Shown: piece after piece, positions 54,755 through 64,000 of the stretch
Numbering within the stretch: position 1 is the first letter of the stretch
How the letters are laid out: each line of letters opens with the position of its first letter
Source: Anthoceros angustus
Taxonomy: Eukaryota; Streptophyta; Anthocerotopsida; Anthocerotales; Anthocerotaceae
DNA: 64,000 bases
NCBI GenBank assembly: GCA_010909165.1
Contig: MU008158.1
Coordinates: forward strand, 432,581 to 496,580
Direction of reading: 5' to 3'
Made by a program: the position numbers and the translations under genes
Notes under the pieces: model-generated
Seen by the model: only the letters and a program-made list of their open reading frames with translations
What the model was told of the DNA's origin: nothing
Databases searched by the model: none

Positions 54755-57435
54755 TGTGGGCTATGCACTTCCCTGGGAGTTAGGAAATAAACGAGGGTTT
54801 TGTTTTTTGGATTGAAGGATAAATAGGAGGGTTAGAGGCCAGAGGGCCAAGAGGGTGAGACTCGGGACCTCACCACTCGGGACTGAGGTCAGTGGATCCG
54901 GAGAACCCAGTCGGGACTTACTCGGGGTGCGGTATGGAGGTCCTTGGTGGACCCGAAATGCCCGGCTCCCACTACGGACTTTGTGGGGGCCTCACCGTGA
55001 TGGCCGTGGAAGAAACACGGCGAGTCACAGCTACCGTCATGGGCCAGATGCTTTGGGGTCTCAGTGCAAGAGAGAAGACCCGGAGGTGGAGCCACCGGAG
55101 GAGGATGGTGGAACTCAAGAGCAAGTGAGGCGGCCCGGAGGGAAGGAAAAGGAGTCCCTCGGATCGAGGAAGGAAGGTGGCGGGCAGAGCCAGGTTGGCG
55201 GGCCGGGCCAAGGTTCTTGTTGTCTGAAAGTGAAACAAGCTTCGAGAGGCCCAGCGAGGCGGAGGACCTTGCGGCGAAGAGCGCGGGAGGCGGAAGGCCG
55301 GGCACAAGCGAGAGAGCTCGGGACTGGCGGGCCGGCTAAGCGCCAAATGGGCGAGCCCGGATAAAGCGGCGAAGGGTGAGCCCAGAAGCGGCAGGATCAC
55401 TCTGGCGTGGATCGGGCCGGTGGAGAGAGAGTGACGTAGGAGGCTAACTCGAAGGCGCGGCTATGGAGGCGAGCAAGGCGGCCTCGGGAGATAGAGGATC
55501 TCAGAAATGCAGTGCGAGGAGGTAGAAGGGAGGCGGCGGATGGAGGGCAGCAGGACCTTTGGAGCTACAACTCAAGATCGTCGGAGGCGGTGATTCTCAG
55601 CGAGAGAATCCACGACCTCGAGCCGAAGCAGTGCCTCGGCTCCGTCAGAGGCGGAGGAAAATCGGCGACTATCGAGGTTGGGCGTTGCGAGCTGAAGGCT
55701 GGAGGAAGTCCGGTCGGAGGTATCGACCGCTGGAGAGGAGGTAGGCGAGAATGAGCGGAGGCGCAGCTGGGCGAAAAAGAAGGCTGGTCCGGTGAGAAAG
55801 GCGGAAGGAGCAGCTGCGCTATGGCGGAGGTGGCGATGGAAGGAAGCAGCAGGCTGGGCGGTGAACAGCAGCGGTGAGGTGAGAGGCCGCCCTGTAGCCT
55901 CGCGTGTCTGACCCGGCGGTATCCGTCTGGCGGAGAGGTGGCCCAACAAGCCGGCGGCCGCCCGGCTCCGGAACACTTATGGCGGAGGGAGTATCGGGTG
56001 CTCGGGCACCGTGGAAGAGCAATTCAACAAGTCGATTCGGACTTTGCCTATTACCAGCCCGAACTCTGAAGGCGGTGAAACCTCGGCGGGCGGAAGGACC
56101 CTGGAAGGCTCGAAGGAGATGAAGGCCGAGGGCACGGGGACCCTAGTGGCCTGTTTGGAGATAGCGGAGGCGGAGGAGCCGGAGGCGAGCGAGGGGCGGA
56201 TGCGGCAGTAAGGCACCCGCACCTCACCATGGAAGGAGGGCGAAGGAGTCCCGAGGCGATCGGAGCAATGGGAGGACTTGAGGAGAGCCACGGAGGTCCG
56301 TGAGGAGAGCCGGGTGGGCGTGAGTCCGGACTTTGTCGGACCCGGAGGAGGCGGACCACAGTCGGACCTCGGTATCGGACCACGAAGTCGGACCTCAGGT
56401 CCGGACCACAGTCAGGACCCGAGTCCGGACCAGTGGGACCCGGGACCGAGGTCGGACCCGGAGGTCGGACCTGGCCGGCGGACCCGGAAATAAGCGGACT
56501 CACAGTTGAGTCGAGGCAGACCTCGAGGGCCGGCTGCAGTGGAGCCCCGACTTCGCTAGCCGATGGTGGCCGTGAAGGACCCGAGGGAGGGGCGAGGAGG
56601 ATGGCGTCGTGGTAGCGGTTGTCGGACCGCCCGGTATTAACGGAGGATTCGGGGAGAGGAGGGTCCCGCCTCACGGATCATCGATTGGGCCACCTGGTCG
56701 GGGACGAGTTGGACCACCATTCAGCGGGGCCAGGACCTTCCATTACAGTCGTGAAGGAGATAGGGGATAGTGGTGGGCGGCGATTAGGGTATACGAGTGG
56801 CTATTTCGAGAATAGGGGTGTAATAAAGGCGCCACCTTGGGCGCATATAAGAGTGCTCTAGTAAAGCATCTTTCTCTTGGTGTTGATCTGCGTTCTTGCG
56901 GACCTTTGTGAGTCTTCTTGCTAGCGTGAGTCTGAGTCATGGCGAGCCGCAGCTCGGGAGATTGATCAAGGTCTGGTGGCCGGACTTAAGCGTTGTGTGT
57001 GTGCGGGGAAGGGTGGCGGTGATCCGTGCTCGTCCGGCAGCGGTCAGGCGAGGCAATTTGGAGCGTGGCCGGAGGAACTCCGGGAGGGTGTAGGCCGGAC
57101 GGAGAGGCCCGGCGGAGCAGCGGAGGAGGTCGGGGCTGCGTAACCAGCGTCTTTTCTAAGGCCGAAGAGTGTAGCGTGAGAGGAGAGGAAAGGGGATCGT
57201 GAAGGATGTATGTGAGGCAATCTGGACAGCGAGCAGGTCCCTAAGCGTTTAGCCATACCGGGCTGTCACGGTTGCGTTGTGAGTAGTTAGGAGTATGTGT
57301 GTGTCTTGAGGCGAGCAGGCGCTAAGGGGCGGTAAGAATCACGAAGCGGGCCTATCATTCCCTTGGGAGCGGACTTCTTTCCTAGCGACACACGGGATTA
57401 TCGCGGCGCTTGGTAGCCATCGACAAAGTCCGCCA
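54755..57435 (+). repeat. 3' LTR
   Basis: Collinear with the 5' LTR throughout, with many 1-6 base indels and relatively few plain substitutions. It keeps the TATAA (56846-56850), the CTCTAGTAAAGC block and the palindrome array (56322-56475), and ends AAGTCCGCCA. Confidence 0.88.
56322..56475. repeat. GTCCGGAC palindrome array in the 3' LTR
   Basis: Counterpart of 48320-48482, with more one-arm (GTCGGACC) units. Confidence 0.8.
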
Positions 57436-59930
57436 CCTGCAGTACATAAAAGCTATGGTTTCCACTTATTGTAGGCGCTCTGTATTCCCCACGCTCTTAG
57501 TGCCGTGTATAATTAGGAAACTGACCGGTTTGCAGTGTGATGCGAATGCCGTACGTGGATGCGTTATTTTTTCCCTACATGCTGTATGTCCATTCATTCT
57601 CATTATATGGCATTTCGCGGCGTGCACATATCTAAACACCATTCGTTACCACACAAAAGAAAGGCGGCGCTCCTTCATACGTACATGCGGGTGATTTAGC
57701 GTAAAACAATTCACTTCTCAATATCTGCGACACGATGCACACATTGTGCAAAAACGAAGGCCTTGTATTTTGCGACTACACCGGGGCATATGAAGTACTT
57801 GCGTTTTGCAACCACGTTGCTTGCTCGACATGGCACCCTCTCGGTGGAGTGTATGAAGCATGTTATGCCATTATTGATTTTGGTTTTCAAAAGACTCATA
57901 CGATATGTGCATTCGTTAAGAAGCGGAACTACATTCAACCGCATGAGGCGGAACGTCGCATAGACCCCCGGATTTGCTTCTCCTTTATGCGGTCCGCGAT
58001 ATCCATCCTTGCCCAATTTCACGACCCTTTCGCATGACATGGATAACAATGTCCACTATGGTGCACATGCAAATTTGTGAACGCAAATGGATATGTGAGT
58101 TTTGAAAATGAGTCCGACACATGGCATTGTATCATTCCGAATCAGCCAATTGTGCAATGGGCAATTGCAGTAGTGTGTGTGTTTCCCTAAGCACGGCTTA
58201 TGGGTCCATTGGTGTCATTCCTCGCTCCTTCCCCAATACCTCCCGCACTCCAAAATGCGCGTTGCTCGATCCTACATCCTCCTGAAAACAAATGGATATG
58301 TGAGTTTTAAAATGAGTCGTACTTGGCATTGTATCATACCGGCTTGTCCCAACCATTGGTGCATGCGGCAAATGCAATGGCGCATCGTGTTCGCAACATG
58401 CATTGCATTGTCGGATGTTTCACCCTGCAGACCCGATTTCGTAGCCAAATGCCAAAAGCGGTTTTGTGCCATTGCATCAGGCATTTGCTTTGTGCTAATT
58501 GGTGCGAACCCAATGTAGGACTCCCGCAACTTTGTGCATTGGGATATCATCGACAAAAAAGAGTGGGGCCACTACAATGGCCCCACTCTCCATCAAGGGT
58601 GACAGAGGCGACCAGCTATCCACAACCAGCAGTACACTGCAAGCCTATGTAACACGAACCTTTTCTATCCCAAAGACCATGGGTACGAGGTGAAGATCAA
58701 GAGTTCACTAGGGTAGTCACAGTACCTTCAATGCAGCAATCACCATGTCCATCTGTCGGTATGCTGAACCCAAGGCCCGGAGATAAATAGACAGTTGATG
58801 CGAACCCAATATAGCACTCCCGCAACTTTGTGCATTGAGGTATCATCGACATACAGAGGTGAATTGGTGCGAACCGATTTTAGGACTCCGCAACTTTGTG
58901 CATCAGTTGTCGGCGACACACAATCGGCCACTACCATGGCCCCACTCTCTAGTGTAGGTCAAAGAGACGCACCAGTGTCCCACAACCAGCACTGCGTAAG
59001 CCTATGCAACAGAACCCCGTCGCGCATGTGGCCGCATACCTCCCACCCGTTCCACCGAGATTCCTTTGCATGGAGTAGCGAAAGTCGTCATTGGCCATTG
59101 GTAGGGAGGACAGCAAAGTTCTGGCGTTAGGCAAGGAACAAGCTCAAATGGAGGCACTAATCTCCTCGCGACAGTGAAATTAGAGTGGGCTCCCACTTGG
59201 CTCTGCGGTTCCAGAGGTCACTAGAGAGAAATGAGACATACACTAGGGACGGCTGCCTTTCCATTCATACAAACATCCACAAACCAAGAATCCACTCTGG
59301 GTGCCCATATATAGGCAAAACCCTCGGGACCTCTTCCCGACGTCCTCTCCTCGCTCCCTTTGGTAGGCACTTAAGGTTTATTTATAATCCTACTTTCCTT
59401 GCGTTGAATAAGCAATGATGTTTATGCTCAACGACTTATTCGCCCTTTTCCTTGAGTTACGATTTTTAGGTATTTTCGATATAAATCCGCGCCTATATAT
59501 GCAGCATACCACGTGCCTTACATACATAACCATGTACATACATTACATGCGACACATCATCCATCAACATGTCCACATTCATCAAATGCCATCCATCCGC
59601 CATGCATACATGGACACAAGGTGAATAACAAGATTTGACTAGGGTAGGCAGTAGCTTCAATCGACAATCGATTTCCATCGGTATGCTAAACCCAATACCC
59701 GGATAAAATCAAGTATAATGAATGAGCTTGTTCTAAAAGCAGCCGACATTTCCCAAAGGCGATGCAAACAAGCTTGGAAACACCTCACCTGAAACGAGCA
59801 CTTGGTAGCATACGATATCGAACGCGCGCATATCTCATGTAATTGGAGGATGGAATACGAGTTTGTGTCAACCAGCGTGTTAAGGAGATTGCATCGACTC
59901 CAAAGCATGAGAAATAAAGATCAACATATT
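57436..59930. other. Flank of the LTR element with short dispersed repeats; no gene
   Basis: AT-richer DNA with three copies of a ~50-bp segment (GTGCGAACC..., then CTCCCGCAACTTTGTGCAT) at about 58501, 58798 and 58867. A second pair (TCGGTATGCT.AACCCAA..CCCGG) lies at 58756 and 59680. No coding region is supported. Confidence 0.5.
58560..58589. repeat. 11-bp perfect inverted repeat, 8-nt loop
   Basis: Arms AGAGTGGGGCC and GGCCCCACTCT flank ACTACAAT, directly after one copy of the ~50-bp repeat. One arm (GGCCCCACTCT) recurs at 58938-58948. Confidence 0.9.
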
Positions 59931-59939
59931 ACTTGCGAG

Positions 59940-60330
59940 TGAAGGGGAGTGGAGGGAGGGGTTGCGCTTCTTTGTAGGGTTGTGTGAGCGGGTCTGGCAG
60001 CGGGGCGCCTTAAATGTATGTGTGCCGAGGTGGGGGTATAGGGAGGGTGTGTGGCAGGGTGAGGGGTCAGTCGGATGGTGGGTTTAGGAAAGGCGCGGGT
60101 GTGTTGGGAGGGAGGGTGGGGCGGGAGTGCGGTGGGGGCGGGAGGCGGTGGGTAGGCGCGGGGTGGGGACATGGGGCGAATAAAGGTGGGGTGGAAAGGA
60201 AGGGGAGGAGAGGGGTTGTAGGCAGGATGAGAGGAACGTGGAGGGTGGGGGGGGGGGTGGGAGAGGGACGGTATGAGGGTGAATGGCGATGGAGTGTGGC
60301 GGGGGGTGGGGTGTGTGCAACAATATAACA
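59940..60330. repeat. G-rich, strand-asymmetric low-complexity tract
   Basis: Almost no C on the plus strand except inside GCG. It is filled with GGGTGGGG, GGGAGGG and GGTGGG, with an 11-base G run at about 60248-60258. Many overlapping G-quadruplex motifs are possible. The Pro-rich minus-strand frames here are composition artefacts. Confidence 0.8.
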
Positions 60331-61950
60331 TTTCCACGATGTGAAGGGTCGACGCAATTTAATACCTTTGAAAGCGGGCTGTGCAGCCCAAACGAAGACT
60401 GCGGTTATCACGGTCTGCACGTCGTCGGGCGAAGGTCGTGGCGGCTAAAGCTGCGGCCATGTTCCACGGCGACGCTGCGGCCGCAATGCATCTACAAAGT
60501 GGCTGCGATTTCCTGCATTGCGGCTATCACGCGACCGCCGGTACATTGCATTGTGCGGCCCGCTATGTCTCGCAAATCTCTGCCATGTACATGCAGGCGC
60601 CGATGGCTTTGGCAAGGCACGGTCGGCCACGTGCGGCTCTCACGGTGGTGGCGTTCGGTTGAAGGTGTGTCATTTTTAAACGCACGCTCAAGGCAATGTG
60701 GATGCAATAACCCACCGGGCGCACTGCAGACGATGCGTGTTTGAGGCGAATCCATGGGTTTTAACGATATTACTCGGCATCATGGCTGCGTGTCCTCGGA
60801 AGGAGGCATCATCGCTACCGCCAAAGGGTAATGGCGTAGTTGGGGACCCATGCGCGAAACAAATGGTAGCCCAATTCTAACAGTGCAATTGCGGATTAGG
60901 CGGGAAGAGAAGGGCCTTGCATCTTAGCAACAAGTTGTGGCTCGGTGTCTGCTTGGCGTGACGCTCTTGCATACACCCTAAGGGCGATTCATGCGAGGTT
61001 GCAATTGCCGCATATTCCATGGCGTGGAACTCTTTTCACAGTGCAATAGTGCGGCTCGTGTGGTGCGATTCAGCCATTTTCAAGCATCTGGTGCGGTCAC
61101 TTGGGCGGTGGGCGTTAGCGGCCGGAAAACAGCGCCATTAGCGTACATCGCGAGACCGCCGACACCGATCCGCGCCCATCAAGGAGATGGCGCGCTTACA
61201 AGCTCCTCCGGACACCCATGACAGATCACGGTATCAGCAGCGAAGCATATGCGATCTCCGCGGGCATACGACCCGCATTCTGTCCTACGCATGCGATCGT
61301 GCTGCGGACAACGCCGGCGGCCGTCGGTGCGTCTGCCGAGATGCAAGGGCGGTCTGGCAGCGTCCACGGGAATGGGGTCGAGTCGATACACAATGTCCAT
61401 CGGTGACACGAACGGCCGTCGGCCGCAATTATCGGATCCGCCGGGAGGTTCAACGTGGCCGTCCCGGCGCCGTCTGCGTATCTTGGGGAGGTGGCGAGTG
61501 CACCGCCGAGGGCATAGGTACCGCGAGCGGGCGGCATGGGGGCCGGGCGGCGGTGCAGCAGCGGTGGGGGGCGATCCCATTCACGCGCGGAATCACGGAT
61601 GCAGCGGCCCGCAAAGAGGCGGAGGAGGCTGGCGGGCAGGGCAGCTTGAGCGGTCGGTGGCGCAACAAGCTCTGCGGATACAAATTCCACTCGACAAAGA
61701 ATACTCCAGTGGGCCGGCGTCGAGAGGTGGCCAAGTTGTGTTCATGTCTGCGCTCGATTGCACACAAGTGGAAGTTTCCGTGCCGGTGAGCATGCCGGTA
61801 GCAACGCGTACCAACACAGATTCGCGAAGGAAGGCGTGGCGCGACCATCGTCGGCGCGGTGCGGCCTCGATCTCGGTAGGCACTGCGCCCGGTGCCGTTT
61901 CGGATGCCACGGTTGCATCGCACAAGGCGGTGTGTCAGTGATATCGGTCG
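60331..61950. other. CG-rich DNA with no supported gene
   Basis: Overlapping open frames on both strands without family resemblance. CATTGCGGC/GCAATTGCG-like words recur but no ordered repeat could be defined. Confidence 0.4.
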
Positions 61951-63000
61951 TCTTCCCTCCAAGGCGACCTGAGCGTCGCGGGCGGACGGTGATGCGAATG
62001 TTGTATGGGATGTGCATGCGCAGTTCACGCCGCGCTGGGCGATCGGAGCGAGCGGCGGCGGTCATCGAGGTGTTGGCGCGGAAGGTGATCAAGACATGGA
62101 GGTGGCAACCGAGGGGTTACCGCGGACGCCGCGGGGAGGTGGAGGGTCGCGGAGGGAGAGTTCAAGGCGGATGACGCCACCATCGCTGCACCTTGGTGGT
62201 GGACGCCGCAATCGCCGAATAACCGCGACATGTGGGCATCCGACACAATGCGCCCCGAGGTGCAATCTGAGTGGCCACCGCGCACTGTAGTCGATGTGCC
62301 ATGCGGCCGCCGCACCGATCTGATACCGAGGCCGCGGGCGCAAGGGGAGCATGGTGGTCGGTCGAGGGAACGGAGGAGTCGGCCGCATGGCGTAAAACAT
62401 TCTTGGCGGTGGAGCGCTGACACCGCCGAACGCAGTGCGGGAGGGGAGGCATCCCAGCAGCGGCCGCCCACCTGCAGATGAGGTGCTCTTTTTCGAGATA
62501 CTGGGTCGCCTGCAGGAGAAGGCTGGTATGGCCGAGGCGGAAGTGACGCCGCCCGCACGCTGCAGAACAAGATAGCACGAACCTACCGATATCACGATTC
62601 ACCGGTGCAAAGGATGGATGGGATGGAATTGTTCGACACAGCCACCATACAAGGGTTTTTCGCAAGAAGGGCTTCACCAGCTGCGGGATTGGTGCGACTG
62701 CTGGAGGACCTGGATGACAGACTGGACCTTGGGACAGCCACGGAGGAAGAGTTGCAGCAGATGCGGAGGACCACCAATCTGAGGTCCGCAATAGACGAGG
62801 AGGAGATGCTGCAACTGCACCGCAGCCACATCACTTGGGTGGAATCCAATGCACCCCGATCCCGGATCGAGGATGGCGGCGGCCCAATGATGGTATGCGG
62901 CGCGCGAAGAAGCGCGAGGCGATGGCGAGATGCAGCGGTTTGCGGTGACGGAGAAGGCATCAGGCGTCAGACGAGCGAGCGTGATTTGAGGACCACCTAA
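61950..63000. repeat. ~1.04-kb tandem unit, copy 1
   Basis: GTGTGTGGGCATC-type markers at 62231 recur at 63274 (spacing 1043). The terminal TTTGAGGACCACCTAACACTGCGG (62983) recurs at 63977 (spacing 994). Copy 1 is the longer copy in its second half. Its left edge is approximate. Confidence 0.75.
62605..63000 (+). CDS. Unidentified acidic/helical reading frame inside the tandem unit
   Basis: 131 codons reading MDGMELFDTATIQGFFARR, LVRLLEDLDDRLDLG, TEEELQQMRRTTNLRSAIDEEE and HRSHITWVESNAP. The alternation of charged and hydrophobic residues looks like real helical protein rather than random GC-rich sequence. The duplicate at 63640-63936 keeps ITWVESNA but is frame-broken. Probably part of a mobile element's protein; no family recognised. 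The stop is at 62998-63000; upstream coding beyond the ATG is likely but in another frame. Confidence 0.35.
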   Translation: MQRMDGMELFDTATIQGFFARRASPAAGLVRLLEDLDDRLDLGTATEEELQQMRRTTNLRSAIDEEEMLQLHRSHITWVESNAPRSRIEDGGGPMMVCGARRSARRWRDAAVCGDGEGIRRQTSERDLRTT

Positions 63001-64000
63001 CACTGCGGTCATGGAGCCGCAGACATGTAAGCCTATGGGAAGGAAGAGGCGGACCATTTCACCGCGGGTGCTGTATGACACTGGTATGGGGATCGAGGAG
63101 GTGTTCCGGAGGTTGGCATTGTGGACGGGCGGGCCAACACGGCATCACGAGGCATGGAGGCGGTTCGGGAGTCGCCGGCATTTGTGGACGGTGTGTTTGA
63201 AGCGGAATGTCACGGGGCACCAATACCACATCGCGGACCGGTGGTGGGATCGCGCCGCAATGACGGCCATGACGTGTGGGCATCGACACAATGCCGGTCC
63301 CCGAGGTGCAAAGCTGAGTCGCCAGCGCCGCAGTCAGCCATGTGCGGCGGCGGTGGCGCATCCGGCGGATACCGGGCCGCGGGCGCAAGGGGAGCATGGT
63401 GGTGGTCGGCGGGAGCAGGAGGAGTCTCTGGCCGCATGGCGTAAAACATTCTTGGCGGTGGAGGAGCTCCATCCGCCCGCCGCGGGAGGAGGCATCATGG
63501 CGGCGGCCGCCCAGATGAGGTGCTCTTTTGATATCTTGGGTCGCTGCAGGAGAAGGTAGTATGGCCAGGCGGAAGCGACGCCGGGCTGCAAAAGGTGATC
63601 GAGAACGCGAGCGAACTCGGTGATGGCTGGCAGGTGCAAAGGATGGATGGGATGGAATTGTTGACCACCATACAAGGATTTTTCAAGGAGGGCTTCACCG
63701 GTGATTGGCGTGCTGGAGGACTGGATGTGACGACCTTGGGACCACGGAGGAAGAGTTGCAGATGCGGAGGACCACCAATCGAGGTTCGCAATAGGCGAGG
63801 AGGAGATGCTACAGCGCACATCACATGGGTGGAATCCAATGCACACGATCCGGTTCGAGGATGGCGGCCCATGATGGTATGCGGTGCGCTTCTGACTGCC
63901 GAAGCGCCGAGCAGACGAGATCTGGCGGTTTGCTGACGGCGGATAAGGCATGCGATTCGCATCGGCGGAGCGTCGATTTGAGGACCACCTAACACTGCGG
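63001..64000. repeat. ~1.04-kb tandem unit, copy 2 (to the window edge)
   Basis: Collinear with 61950-63000 but shortened by many small deletions, and with frame-broken coding. It begins with an extra stretch (63010-63230) containing MGRKRRTISPRVLYDTGMGIEEVFRRLALW. The final bases equal the end of copy 1, so a third copy could follow outside the window. Confidence 0.75.

Larger units (their letters stand above)
46779..57435 (+). mobile_element. Full-length, frame-broken Ty3/gypsy LTR retrotransposon
   Basis: Two direct repeats of 2597 bp (46779-49375) and 2681 bp (54755-57435) flank an internal region with the order gag, zinc knuckle, RT, RNase H, integrase, which is diagnostic of Ty3/gypsy (Metaviridae-type) elements. 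A primer-binding site follows the 5' LTR and a purine-rich tract precedes the 3' LTR. All coding blocks are on the plus strand but in shifting frames. The LTRs begin TG and end CCA. Bases next to the two ends (CAAAG and CCTGC) do not match, so no target-site duplication is evident. I see no chromodomain. Confidence 0.9.

Noticed and set aside
46774-57440. Target-site duplication of the LTR element
   Set aside because: Flanking bases CAAAG and CCTGC do not match at any nearby offset I tried.
60067-60420. Pro-rich minus-strand frame (117 codons)
   Set aside because: Direct product of the G-rich plus-strand tract.

Overview
The window is nuclear DNA of a land plant. Its genes have many short introns (about 60-220 nt) and encode plant-specific families: type-I (pro-region) pectin methylesterases, an ACT-domain Raf-like STY kinase and a root-cap-domain secreted protein. 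The GC-rich genes, short introns and transposon types would fit a non-seed plant (bryophyte, lycophyte or fern), but the sequence alone does not settle this.

Layout. Bases 1-2000 are low-complexity DNA with the possible 5' end of a minus-strand gene running off the left edge. A decayed LINE (about 2.45-4.0 kb, minus) ends in a 79-bp tandem array. The ACT-kinase gene (5.3-8.9 kb, minus, 15 exons) is followed by about 2 kb of AT-rich, gene-free DNA. Then comes a compact gene block: pectin methylesterase 1 (12.4-14.5 kb, minus), a DCC-family thiol oxidoreductase (16.5-18.0 kb, minus) head-to-head with an ESF2/ABT1 ribosome-biogenesis gene (18.5-19.5 kb, plus), a small probable plastid membrane protein (20.3-20.7 kb, minus), a root-cap protein (21.7-22.8 kb, plus), pectin methylesterase 2 (23.7-25.9 kb, minus) and a truncated second copy of the root-cap gene (26.0-27.0 kb, plus). 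I rebuilt the exons by hand; every multi-exon gene closes in frame with GT-AG introns.

From about 27 kb to the right edge no intact host gene is visible. This part is nested mobile DNA: a DNA-transposon-like element with an HTH region and a DDE-like core, minus-strand zinc-finger and coiled-coil fragments in tandem ~2-kb units, a minus-strand integrase-like remnant, a complete but frame-broken Ty3/gypsy LTR element (46.8-57.4 kb, ~2.6-kb LTRs), a G-rich tract and a ~1-kb tandem duplication at the right edge.

The most notable signal is how the repeat copies differ. They differ almost only by 1-4 base indels, and many of these turn CTG or CAG (sometimes CCG) in one copy into CG in the other. 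That points either to methylation-linked base-calling deletions in the assembly or to an unusual deletion process at CHG methylation sites. Either way, frameshifts in the transposon half should not be taken at face value.

The host genes share a cell-wall and root-cap theme: two membrane-anchored pro-pectinesterases interleaved with two root-cap-domain loci, next to housekeeping genes.
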